From assembly GCA_002897995.1 (NCBI GenBank), contig BDTT01000009.1:1-35613 (forward strand): a stretch of DNA of 35,613 nucleotides, in the 5' to 3' direction. The position numbers were made by a program, and so were the translations under genes. The number at the start of each line of letters is the position of its first letter. Positions within the stretch are counted from its first letter, which is position 1. The DNA is from a bacterium BMS3Bbin10. Lineage in GTDB: Bacteria; Pseudomonadota; Alphaproteobacteria; Rhizobiales; Methyloligellaceae. A model generated the notes under the pieces. It ran no database searches, was not told where the DNA came from, and was given only the letters and a program-made list of their open reading frames with translations. Below, in pieces: positions 1 to 8,008 of this stretch.

Positions 1-98
1 ATAACCCGAACCGGATTGTCCTCGTCAATCCAATCCTCAAGCCGTTCGGGAAAAAGAGTGCCTTGCTCGCGGTCAACCCCTTCAATGAAACGCTTCAT
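1..98 (-). mobile_element. IS1182-type transposase, 5' end only (cut by window edge)
   Basis: Reading the minus strand from ATG at 98-96 gives 32 codons that run off the window. The peptide opens MKRFIEGVDREQ and continues with TLFPERLEDWIDEDNPVRV, which I recognise as the conserved N-terminus of IS1182-family transposases. A strong ribosome-binding site (GGGAGGA) lies just upstream of the ATG. The rest of the element lies outside the window, so whether it is intact is unknown. Its left flank probably ends somewhere in 99-290, but no terminal inverted repeat could be delimited. Family assignment rests on recalled similarity. Confidence 0.7.
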
Positions 99-293
99 CA
101 AATCCTCCCGCCGCTTCGGTCAGGAGAATCATATCACCACGCGTTTCCACACAGCCAGGGTCACAAGCAGACCTGCTGCAGGATTACGAACTATGTCAGC
201 TCCGCCCCTGAAGGCGGACATCAAAAGTGCAGTTTAGCTTTGGCTGCTTGACTGTATCTACATAACCTCGAGAGCAGCACTCGAATGGCGGTC

Positions 294-671
294 CTACTCC
301 CTCTCCCCGCCGCCAAATCCGCTTCCCGCCTGTTTGTATTCCTCGCGCGGCGGGGCGAAGACATCCAGCACTTTCGCGCCTTCGGGCCCGGCTTCGAAGG
401 TGTGCTCCACGCCGCCGGGCGTGCGCCAGAAGTCGCCCTTGGCGACCGCGATTTCCTCGCCGCCCTGGGTGCGGGTGCCGCTGCCCTCGAGCAGCACGCC
501 CCATTGCTCCTCGGGGTGGGAATGCAGCGTGCCCTTGTGCCCGGGCTGAATATTCACCACCGAGATCATGGCCTGGTCGCCGGGAAAGACCCGCGCCGCC
601 ACGCCCTCTTTCAGGGCGCGCCTGATGCCCTGGGACTTATCGTCGAGATTGAAGAAATTTTCGCTTTGCAC
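294..671 (-). CDS. Small cupin-domain protein
   Basis: A 125-residue protein with a single cupin fold. The first cupin motif is visible as PGHKGTLHSHPEEQWGVLLEG (His, His, Glu ligands) and the second as the weaker GDFWRTPGGVEHTF, giving a plausible metal-binding site. It has no signal peptide, so it is probably cytoplasmic. The start is taken as GTG at 671, because GGAGGAAGAAG lies immediately upstream; a further in-frame GTG at 689 would overlap the stop of the preceding gene. It directly follows the secreted protein gene at 686-1711 and is probably cotranscribed. Small stand-alone cupins have many roles (dioxygenases, isomerases, sensors); the substrate cannot be inferred. Confidence 0.8.
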   Translation of the reverse strand: MQSENFFNLDDKSQGIRRALKEGVAARVFPGDQAMISVVNIQPGHKGTLHSHPEEQWGVLLEGSGTRTQGGEEIAVAKGDFWRTPGGVEHTFEAGPEGAKVLDVFAPPREEYKQAGSGFGGGERE

Positions 672-685
672 CCTTCTTCCTCCAC

Positions 686-1711
686 TCACTTATCGAGTTT
701 GTACCCGGCCTCTTTCAGGAAGCGTTCCAGCGCGTCCGGGAAGTTCAGTTTCACCATTTTCCCCGGCGGGCATTCCCCCTTGTCGTTCTGCTTGACCGAA
801 CAGGTCTCAAGCCCCCAGCCGGTCTTGCGCTCATAATGTTTGGCCATGAACTTCCAGGCCTGCGCCCCTTCTCCCAGCAGGATTTTCTGGGCCACATAGC
901 CGGCGAGAAACCCGTTGATGTCCATGTCCGCGTCGGCCCGTTCAACCATGCGCCTGAGCGCGTCGACATGGCGGTCCCGGAAGGCCGGGGCGGTGCTGGC
1001 GTCGACAAGTTTGCCGTTCGCCAGCTGGAGGACGTGAAACGGCGCGGTCGAGCAGGCATAGCAGCTGAAAGTGTAGAGAAACGCGTTGTCGTGCATTGAA
1101 AATTCATAGCGCCCGTCGCCGTCGAGGTCGCTGACGCCCAGCGGGCCGCCGTCATACATGCCGGCCTCGATGTCGGCCCACGTCTTGCCGTCCGGGGAGC
1201 TGGCGAGCACACGGGTGTCGGAGCAGCAATGGGCGCCGCCGGTAAATACCGAGAAAACCACTTCCGCGTAGGGATTGCCCGGATCCAGTTCGGCAATCTG
1301 AACCAGGAAAATGGGGTTGTCGGGAAGCGACTCGCCGCCCTCGACGCTCAGCACCTGGCTTCCCCCGACCTTTAGCGACAGCAGCGGGCTTACATAAAGC
1401 GACGCATCGGGCGGGCCGCCTTTCTTCAGCGTAATCTCGACAGCCAGCGGCCCGCTGCTCAGTTTCCAGCTTTTGCGCTTGAGTTTTTCCTCCCACTCCC
1501 GCTCGATCCCGGGCGGCTTTTTGGCTTTCGCCAAAGTGAGCGGTTTTGCGAAATGATGCGCGTTCCGGGCCCTGAGCTCCCTGAGGAACGCCGTGTCGCC
1601 ATGCGCCGGGGACGGCGCGATCAGGCCCGGCAGGGCGAGCGAAATCGCCAGCAGAGCCGCCGCAACGAGGCGCGCCGGCGAAGTTCCCGAAGCGCTGGTT
1701 TTTACGGTCAT
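686..1711 (-). CDS. Secreted Cys-containing protein of unknown function
   Basis: About 341 residues with an N-terminal signal peptide: a basic start, a hydrophobic stretch rich in Ala and Leu, then a likely cleavage near PSPAHG. The mature part contains two close cysteine clusters (GGAHCCSD and FSCYACST), a DLDGDGRYEF loop resembling a calcium-binding or VCBS/FG-GAP-type loop, and two further C-terminal cysteines. This suggests a disulfide-stabilised periplasmic protein. ATG at 1711 is preferred because it gives a compact signal peptide; an in-frame ATG at 1747 would add 12 residues. It lies upstream of, and is probably cotranscribed with, the cupin gene. I do not recognise a named family, and no enzymatic motif is evident. 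Confidence 0.7.
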   Translation of the reverse strand: MTVKTSASGTSPARLVAAALLAISLALPGLIAPSPAHGDTAFLRELRARNAHHFAKPLTLAKAKKPPGIEREWEEKLKRKSWKLSSGPLAVEITLKKGGPPDASLYVSPLLSLKVGGSQVLSVEGGESLPDNPIFLVQIAELDPGNPYAEVVFSVFTGGAHCCSDTRVLASSPDGKTWADIEAGMYDGGPLGVSDLDGDGRYEFSMHDNAFLYTFSCYACSTAPFHVLQLANGKLVDASTAPAFRDRHVDALRRMVERADADMDINGFLAGYVAQKILLGEGAQAWKFMAKHYERKTGWGLETCSVKQNDKGECPPGKMVKLNFPDALERFLKEAGYKLDK

Positions 1712-1800
1712 CGAGCAGCTAGCCTTCCGGGGTCGCGTCAAGCGCATAATCTACCTATGCTATGACGTCTATCATAACCGGAAACGGGGGCAGGCATATC

Positions 1801-2265
1801 ATGGCTTTTTGGGACAGGCTCAAGGACATTTCCGAGCGGTTTACCGGAGCTGAGCCCGCGCAGGAAGATCTCGGCGAGGAAGAGGTCCGGCTCGCGGCGG
1901 CGGCGCTTCTGGTCCACGCCACTGTTGTCGACGGCGAAGTCGCCCGCTCCGAAACGCAGGTCCTGCGCGACGTTCTGGAGCGGCGCTTCGGCCTGGATCA
2001 CGGCCAGGCGGGGCGACTGATCACCGAAGCGGCGCAGAAGGAGAAGGACGCGGTGGACCTCTATGGGTTCACCAGCGTGCTGACCCGCCGCCTCGACCGT
2101 CCGGGCCGGCTGCAAATCGTCGAGATGCTGTGGGAAATCGTCATCGCCGATGGCGTGATCCATGAACTCGAAGCCAACCTGGTGTGGCGCGCGGCGGAGT
2201 TGCTCGGCGTCACCTCGCGCGACCGCATTCGCCTCAGGAAATCCGTCGAGAACCGCCATGGCTGA
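1801..2265 (+). CDS. TerB-like (tellurite-resistance TerB family) protein
   Basis: A 154-residue acidic, helical cytoplasmic protein. The central pattern LLVHATVVDGEVARSE and the repeat-like VIADGVIHELEANLVWRAAELLGV are typical of the TerB/DjlA-N helical domain, with its two acidic DG.....E loops. The family is widespread and most members have no known biochemical role; tellurite resistance should not be assumed. ATG at 1801 is preferred to the one at 1762 because a purine-rich GGGGGCAGG stretch precedes it and similarity begins there (MAFWDRLKDI). The stop overlaps the start of the downstream SDR gene, indicating translational coupling. Confidence 0.75.
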   Translation: MAFWDRLKDISERFTGAEPAQEDLGEEEVRLAAAALLVHATVVDGEVARSETQVLRDVLERRFGLDHGQAGRLITEAAQKEKDAVDLYGFTSVLTRRLDRPGRLQIVEMLWEIVIADGVIHELEANLVWRAAELLGVTSRDRIRLRKSVENRHG

Positions 2266-3070
2266 GCCGGTGACGGCGCCGGTCACAGTGATAACGGGCG
2301 CCAGCGAAGGCCTCGGACTGGCCCTGGCGCGGGAATTCGCGCGCGCCGGGCACGGGCTGCTGCTGGTGGCGCGCGGCCACGCCGCGCTGAGCGCGGCGGC
2401 GGACGCCATCGCCAGCGCCTCGGGCGTGCGCGTCGATGTCCTGGTGGCCGATCTTTCCACGCGCGAGGGTTGCGGCAGCGTCGTCGCGGCGCTCGAAAGA
2501 CATGGACTTCACGGCGAATATCTGGTGAATAACGCCGCACTGGGCCTGAGCGGGCCCTTTGCCGAACATGAAGACGACGAGGTGGCGCGGCTGGTTGATC
2601 TGAACATCAGGGCCCTGAGCGATCTGACCGCGCGTCTGCTGCCGGGCATGATCGCGCGCAACCGGGGCGGAGTTCTGAATGTGGCGTCTCTGGCCGGGTT
2701 TATGCCTGGCCCCTTTCAGGGCGCCTATTATGCAAGCAAGGCCTATGTCCTGTCGCTGAGCGAGGCGCTGGCGCAAGAGGTCGCCGGTACGAATGTGCGC
2801 GTCGCCGCGGTTGCTCCAGGACCCCTGGCGACGCGGTTCCATGCGCGCATGGGCTCGCAGCACGATTACTATCTCCGCTTCCAGGGCGTGATGGGCGTCG
2901 AGCCCGTCGCCCGCAGCGCCTATGCGGGTTTTATGCGCGGGCGGCGGGTCATCGTACCGGGCGTGGTCAACTGGGTGAGCGCCCAGTTTCTGCGCGTGGC
3001 GCCGCACACGCTTCTTGTCCCCTTCGCGGCGTGGCTGCTGGCGCGAAGAGAGGAGAGCGGGAATGTATAA
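2258..3070 (+). CDS. Short-chain dehydrogenase/reductase (SDR) family oxidoreductase
   Basis: A 270-residue classical SDR. The N-terminal nucleotide-binding motif TGASEGLG lies near residues 14-21, the structural NNA motif appears in LVNNAALGL, the catalytic Ser is in NVASLAGF, and the YxxxK pair is in YYASKAY. The arrangement suits NAD(P)H-dependent reduction or oxidation of a carbonyl or hydroxyl; the substrate is unknown. A hydrophobic C-terminal segment (FLRVAPHTLLVPFAAWLLARR) is common in SDRs of lipid-type substrates and could contact the membrane. The start ATG at 2258 overlaps the stop of the terB-like gene, and the stop overlaps the next start by 8 bases, so the three genes form a tight operon. 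Confidence 0.85.
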   Translation: MAEPVTAPVTVITGASEGLGLALAREFARAGHGLLLVARGHAALSAAADAIASASGVRVDVLVADLSTREGCGSVVAALERHGLHGEYLVNNAALGLSGPFAEHEDDEVARLVDLNIRALSDLTARLLPGMIARNRGGVLNVASLAGFMPGPFQGAYYASKAYVLSLSEALAQEVAGTNVRVAAVAPGPLATRFHARMGSQHDYYLRFQGVMGVEPVARSAYAGFMRGRRVIVPGVVNWVSAQFLRVAPHTLLVPFAAWLLARREESGNV

Positions 3071-3839
3071 GCGGCCGGGCAATTTCGCGGGCGGCGCCGC
3101 AAGCGCCCTTCGGGGCGGCGGCGCGCGCGCGGTTGCGCCCGATGAGCCGCGCCTGCCGGTGCTCATGATCGTGCATCAGCGGCAATCCTCGCCGGGCAAT
3201 GTGGGCAACTGGTTTCAGGCCAGCGGATTTCCGCTCGACATCCGCCGTCCCCGGTTCGGCGATCCGCTGCCCGAAACCCTTGAGGGGCACACGGGCGCCG
3301 TCATTTTCGGCGGGCCGCAAAGCGCCAATGACACCGACGATTTCATCCGCCGCGAGATTGACTGGATTTCCGTGGCGCTGCGCGAAGAAAAGCCGTTCCT
3401 CGGCATCTGCCTCGGCGCGCAGATGCTGGCGCTGCATCTGGGCGGCGAAGTGGGCTCGCATCCGCAGGGCTGCGTCGAGATGGGCTACTATCCGATCAGA
3501 CCGACCGCGGATGGCGCGCGCCTGATGGACTGGCCCGCGCAGGTCTATCAGTGGCACCGGGAAGGTTTCAGTGCCCCGGGGGAAAGCGTGCTGCTGGCGG
3601 AGGGCGAGGAATTCGCGCAGCAGGCGTTTGCCTATCGTTCCGCCTACGGGTTGCAGTTCCACCCGGAGATTACCCATCTGGTGATGAACCGCTGGGTGAC
3701 GCGCTCGGGTTACCGGCTGGTGATGCCGGGTGCGAAACCTGGACCTGGACATCGCCAGGACCATATGGTTCACGGCCCCCGCCAGCGCGACTGGCTGGAC
3801 CGGTTCCTCAGAATGTGGGCCGGCGCGCCGGCGCGCTGA
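3063..3839 (+). CDS. Class I glutamine amidotransferase (GMP-synthase-like GATase domain)
   Basis: A 258-residue protein dominated by a class I glutamine amidotransferase domain. The nucleophile elbow is FLGICLGAQ, and the downstream catalytic His-Glu pair lies in LQFHPEIT. Such stand-alone GATase proteins hydrolyse glutamine or gamma-glutamyl amides and are often annotated as glutamine amidotransferases without a known acceptor. ATG at 3063 is chosen because GAGAGGAGAG precedes it at good distance and it overlaps the SDR stop; an earlier in-frame start at 3015 lies deep in the SDR gene. Residues after the Pro-rich tail near 230 look variable. It is the last gene of the terB-SDR-GATase operon. 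Confidence 0.85.
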   Translation: MYKRPGNFAGGAASALRGGGARAVAPDEPRLPVLMIVHQRQSSPGNVGNWFQASGFPLDIRRPRFGDPLPETLEGHTGAVIFGGPQSANDTDDFIRREIDWISVALREEKPFLGICLGAQMLALHLGGEVGSHPQGCVEMGYYPIRPTADGARLMDWPAQVYQWHREGFSAPGESVLLAEGEEFAQQAFAYRSAYGLQFHPEITHLVMNRWVTRSGYRLVMPGAKPGPGHRQDHMVHGPRQRDWLDRFLRMWAGAPAR

Positions 3840-4324
3840 TCTGGCGCCGGGGCGGTCCGGGTCGGATTGCCGGAACGCGCCGCGCGGGTTCGCGGATAGG
3901 TAACTTCTGCCGGGCAGGAGGCGATCCCTGCCTAACAGCGGACCCGCATGCCTGCTTTCACGCTCAGGAAAACACCAGATATAGAGAACCATCAATATAT
4001 ATACACCATATATAGTAATTATTCCTTCACGTCGAATTGGCAAGCTGCTTGCTATGTATCGGGCGTGCCGGCTCATAGGTGTTGCGTCGCCGGTGCATAA
4101 CTGGCGGAGGGAGGCAAGTTTTGTTGAGTAGTGACCCCTTCCAAATGGTCTCTCTCCGCCAGCTACCCTCCCAGCCCCATTTCCAGCCGCCTTCCCAACT
4201 CCCGGGCAATCTGCAATCCTGCCCGGGACGCATGGCTGACGCCCGGGCGGCAGCCGGGTGCGCGAAGGGTTGAACCTCACAATTCGGCCCGCGGCGATAT
4301 GGAATCCGGGAAAAGGGCGCACTC
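3840..4324 (+). other. Intergenic region with AT-rich tract and a perfect hairpin
   Basis: No convincing gene; the long minus-strand reading frame here is antisense to the upstream genes and unlike any protein I know. The stretch at about 3970-4025 is unusually AT-rich for this genome (TATATATACACCATATATA) and could be a promoter or a curved segment. At 4200-4228 a perfect 9-base inverted repeat (TCCCGGGCA, 11-base loop, TGCCCGGGA) can form a hairpin, but no T-run follows, so a terminator role is unproven. Confidence 0.45.
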
Positions 4325-4447
4325 ATGGCGCAGAAATCGAAAACGCGCGGCTGGCTTCTCATTGTCGCGATCGCGCTCGCGCTGGCCCTTTTCGTGGTGC
4401 TCGGCACATTGGACACGAGCCTGCGCTATGATCTGATCGGCATCTAG
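4325..4447 (+). CDS. Putative 40-aa single-pass membrane microprotein
   Basis: The ATG at 4325 opens a 40-codon frame: a basic N-terminus (MAQKSKTRGW) followed by one hydrophobic helix of about 18 residues (LLIVAIALALALFVVLGT) and a short polar tail. The positive-inside rule predicts a cytoplasmic N-terminus. A weak purine-rich stretch (GGGAAAAGGG) lies upstream. It sits 170 bases before the RND pump gene, so it may be a small accessory protein, but nothing beyond position supports that. I do not recognise a family. A chance ORF remains possible, though the shape is typical of real small membrane proteins. Confidence 0.4.
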   Translation: MAQKSKTRGWLLIVAIALALALFVVLGTLDTSLRYDLIGI

Positions 4448-4618
4448 GGCGTATTCGCCTCGCCGCCATCCGACTCCAGATAAGTTACCGCTATGTCCGA
4501 TGGACCCGATTGGCTACAATTGCGCGAATCTCTAGAGTCTCCCTGGAACATGCATTGGTCCGAATGAGTTTTCGGCCGGTGCCGGCGTGTACCGCAAACG
4601 CGAGATTTCAAAATCCCC

Positions 4619-7600
4619 ATGGCCAAGGGTGCCCCTCAGGAGAATGGCGTTCTCAGCCGGATCATCCGCCTGTTTCTGGGCGGCAACCTGGCGCCGCTTC
4701 TGTTTGTGTTCTCGCTCATGGCGGGGGTGGCGGCGATCGCGCTGACGCCGCGCGAAGAAGAGCCGCAGATCGTCGTTCCCATGGCCGACGTCTTCGTTTC
4801 GGCGCCGGGCCTGCCGGTGGAAGATGTGGAGCGGCAGGTGGCGACGCCGCTCGAGAAGCTCCTGTTCCAGATCGACGGAGTGGAGCATGTCTACTCCATT
4901 TCCCGGTCGGGCCGGGCGGTGGTGACGGTGCGCTTTTATGTGGGCGAGGACCGTGAAGACTCTCTGATCAAGATTTACAACAAGCTGTACTCCAACACCG
5001 ACGTCATTCCGGCGGACGTGGCCTCCTGGGTCGTCAAGCCGGTCGAGATCGATGACGTTCCCATCGTCATCGCGAGCCTGTGGAGCGACCGGCCCGAAGT
5101 CGTCTCCGATCATGGGCTGCGCCGGATCGCGGAGGAGCTGGAGATCGCGCTTCAGTCGATCCCCGAAACCGGCCGCACGACGATCACCGGCGGCCGCTCG
5201 CGGGTCATCCGCGTGGAACTGGACACCGACGCGCTCAGCGCGCGCCGCACCTCGCCGCTCGATGTCGCGCAGGCGCTGCAATTGTCGAATGTGCGCCGTC
5301 AGGCCGGTGAATTCGACCGCGCGGATGCGAATTTCACGGTCGATGCGGGCGGCTTCTTCGCCTCTGTCCGCGAGCTGAAGCTCGCGGTTGTCAATGTGGT
5401 CGACGGCACCCCGGTGCTGCTCAAGGACGTGGCAAAGGTGGTGGACGGGCCGGAGGAGCGAACCACCTATAGCTGGATTGGATTCGGCCCCGCCGCATCG
5501 CCCGCAAAAGGCGCCGAGAAGACAGCCGGCCGGGAAAATTTTTATCCGGCCGTTCACATTGCGATCGCCAAGCAGAAGGGCGCCAACGCGGTGCGCGTGT
5601 CGAAACGCATCAAGGAAAAACTGGCCGTGCTCGCGCGGACCCATCTTCCCGATGGCGTGTATTACCGGATCACGCGGGACTATGGCGAAACCGCCGATGA
5701 AAAGGTCAATGAACTGCTCGAGGCACTCGGCGTCGCAATCCTCATCGTCGTCGGCCTGATCGCCTTTGCGCTGGGCTGGCGCGAGGGGCTGGTCGTCGCG
5801 GCGGCGGTGCCGATCACTTTCGCGCTGACCCTGCTCATCAATTACTGGGCCGGTTACACCATCAACCGGGTGACGCTGTTTGCGCTCATCCTGTCCCTTG
5901 GCCTGGTGGTCGATGACCCGATCGTCGATGTCGAGAATATCCACCGGCATCTGGCCATGAAACGCGAGGATGCGAAGGCCGCCGTCCTGCGCGCGGTCAA
6001 CGAGGTGCGGCCGCCCATTCTGCTGGCCACCCTCGCGGTGATCATTTCGTTTCTGCCGATGATGCTGATCACCGGCATGATGGGCCCCTATATGCGCCCG
6101 ATGGCGCTCAACGTCCCCGTCGCCATGGCCATGTCGATGGTCGTGGCCTTCATGATTACGCCCTGGCTGGCTTACCACGCGCTCAAGGGCCATGCCGCGA
6201 AATCGGGCGCCGGCGCGGGCGATGCGATCCCCTCCGCACTGTATCGAATTTACACCGGCGCGCTTGGGCCCTTCATCGAAAGCCGCGGCAAGGCCTGGGC
6301 GCTGCTGGCGGTGACATTCGTTCTGTTCTCGATAGCGCTGGTGCTGGCGGCGACGCGCTCGGTGCCGCTCAAGATGCTGCCCTTCGACAACAAGAACGAG
6401 CTCCAGGTCGAGATAAATCCCCCCGAAGGCACGACCCTGGAGCGGACCGACGCCATTGCCCGCAAGCTGGCCCGCATCGTGCAATCCGCGCCGGAGGTGA
6501 CGGGTGTCGAGATTTTCACCGGCACCGCCTCGCCGATGGATTTCAACGGCATGGTGCGCCACTCCTTCCTGCGAAACGGCCCGAACGTGGCCGACATCCG
6601 TATCCAGCTTGCCGGAAAGCGCGCCCGCAAAATGCAATCCCATGAAATTGCGCTCAGGCTGCGCCCTGCCCTGGAGGCCGCCGCGGCGCGCGAAGGCGCC
6701 CGCATCAAGATCGTCGAAGTGCCGCCGGGACCGCCGGTCCTGGCCACGATCACCGCCGAGATCTACGGTGAACCGGGAACGACCTATGAAGACATCCGCA
6801 AGGCCGCGCGCGCCGTCGAGAGGCGGCTGATGGCCGAGCCCGGCGTGTCGGATGTGGACTCAAGCGTCGCCGATGACGCCTTCCGCTATGTCTTCAAGAC
6901 CGATCAGGACAAGGCCGCGCTCTCGGGGGTTGCCACCATGGATATCGCGCAAACGGTTTCGCTGGCGCTGTCGGGCGAGGACGTCGCCCGGTTGCATCTG
7001 CCGGGCGAAGCCAGGCCGCTTCAGATTCGCCTGCGGCTGCCCCGCCGCGACCGTTCAGGAGAAATCCCCCTGCGCGGCATCGCCGTCAAGGGGCGCCCCG
7101 GGATCGCCAAAATCAAGGAGCGCGGCAGTTTGCGCGATGCACCCACGCCGATTGTCCGGATTGGCGAGTTGGGACGTTTCGAGCGCCGGCCGCGGAGAAA
7201 GGAGATACTTCACAAGGATCTTCGCCCGGTGGCCTTCGTTTACGCCGAAGCGGTCGGCCGCGCGCCGGTGGCCATTGTCGCCGACATAGCCTCCGATCTG
7301 GGCGCTACGGCGCAGGAGCCCGGCGCGAAAGCGCGGCCGCTTTCGGAGCGCAGCTTCCTGTCCAGCGGCGGCGGCATCGCCTGGTCGCTGCCGCGCGGAA
7401 CCAGCGTGAACTGGCTCGGGGAGGGCGAGTTGAAGATCACGGTGGATGTGTTTCGCGACCTTGGCATCGCCTTTGCCGTGGCGCTTCTGGGTATCTATTT
7501 CCTGCTCCTCTATCAGACCGGCAGCTATGTCATTCCGCTCATCCTGATGATCTCGATCCCGCTCACGATGATCGGCATCATGCCGGGTTTCTGGCTGCTC

Positions 7601-8008
7601 AACCTGATCGGCGGCGGCGAGATTTCCGGCTATGGCAATCCGACCTTCTTTACCGCAACCGCGATGATCGGGATGATCGCCCTGTCCGGCATCGCCGTCC
7701 GCAACGCCATCCTGCTCATTGAATTCGTGCATATCGACCTTGGCCGCGGTGAAAAGCTGCACGATTCGCTGTTTCGCGCGGGCGCGGTGCGCATGCGCGC
7801 CATTCTTCTGACCGCCGGGACCGCCATGCTGGCGGCGGCGCCGATCACGCTCGATCCGGTTTTTTCCGGTCTCGCCTGGTCGCTGATTTTCGGCCTTCTG
7901 GTTTCGACCCTGTTCACGCTGCTGGTGGTTCCGGTCACATATCACCTCGTCTATGCGCGCAAACCGGGGCACGGTCTGAAGGCGAACGCAGAACAGGGGG
8001 GCGAATGA
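4619..8008 (+). CDS. RND-family efflux transporter permease (AcrB-like)
   Basis: A 1129-residue inner-membrane transporter of the resistance-nodulation-division superfamily. It has the expected two halves: TM1 near residues 24-42, a large periplasmic loop, then a TM block near 370-530, repeated after residue 950. The proton-relay acidic pair is in TM4 (VVDDPIVDVEN, Asp432 and Asp433). In the second half the position of the usual Lys of AcrB-type pumps is occupied by Arg1028 (GIAVRNAILL). The length is slightly above the usual 1020-1060. The ribosome-binding site before ATG 4619 is weak. The stop overlaps the start of the adaptor gene by ATGA, so the two are translationally coupled. Substrate unknown; no outer-membrane channel gene lies nearby. 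Confidence 0.92.
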   Translation: MAKGAPQENGVLSRIIRLFLGGNLAPLLFVFSLMAGVAAIALTPREEEPQIVVPMADVFVSAPGLPVEDVERQVATPLEKLLFQIDGVEHVYSISRSGRAVVTVRFYVGEDREDSLIKIYNKLYSNTDVIPADVASWVVKPVEIDDVPIVIASLWSDRPEVVSDHGLRRIAEELEIALQSIPETGRTTITGGRSRVIRVELDTDALSARRTSPLDVAQALQLSNVRRQAGEFDRADANFTVDAGGFFASVRELKLAVVNVVDGTPVLLKDVAKVVDGPEERTTYSWIGFGPAASPAKGAEKTAGRENFYPAVHIAIAKQKGANAVRVSKRIKEKLAVLARTHLPDGVYYRITRDYGETADEKVNELLEALGVAILIVVGLIAFALGWREGLVVAAAVPITFALTLLINYWAGYTINRVTLFALILSLGLVVDDPIVDVENIHRHLAMKREDAKAAVLRAVNEVRPPILLATLAVIISFLPMMLITGMMGPYMRPMALNVPVAMAMSMVVAFMITPWLAYHALKGHAAKSGAGAGDAIPSALYRIYTGALGPFIESRGKAWALLAVTFVLFSIALVLAATRSVPLKMLPFDNKNELQVEINPPEGTTLERTDAIARKLARIVQSAPEVTGVEIFTGTASPMDFNGMVRHSFLRNGPNVADIRIQLAGKRARKMQSHEIALRLRPALEAAAAREGARIKIVEVPPGPPVLATITAEIYGEPGTTYEDIRKAARAVERRLMAEPGVSDVDSSVADDAFRYVFKTDQDKAALSGVATMDIAQTVSLALSGEDVARLHLPGEARPLQIRLRLPRRDRSGEIPLRGIAVKGRPGIAKIKERGSLRDAPTPIVRIGELGRFERRPRRKEILHKDLRPVAFVYAEAVGRAPVAIVADIASDLGATAQEPGAKARPLSERSFLSSGGGIAWSLPRGTSVNWLGEGELKITVDVFRDLGIAFAVALLGIYFLLLYQTGSYVIPLILMISIPLTMIGIMPGFWLLNLIGGGEISGYGNPTFFTATAMIGMIALSGIAVRNAILLIEFVHIDLGRGEKLHDSLFRAGAVRMRAILLTAGTAMLAAAPITLDPVFSGLAWSLIFGLLVSTLFTLLVVPVTYHLVYARKPGHGLKANAEQGGE

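Noticed and set aside
4200-4228. Perfect 9-base inverted repeat as a terminator
   Set aside because: Stable hairpin, but no following T-run and far from the upstream stop codon; kept only as a note in the intergenic entry.
2967-4322. 451-codon minus-strand frame
   Set aside because: Antisense to the SDR and amidotransferase genes and continuing through an AT-rich intergenic stretch; no domain recognised.
4532-6643. 703-codon minus-strand frame
   Set aside because: Antisense to the RND permease; rich in His, Arg and Asp as expected from the complement of GC-rich coding DNA, with no known domain.
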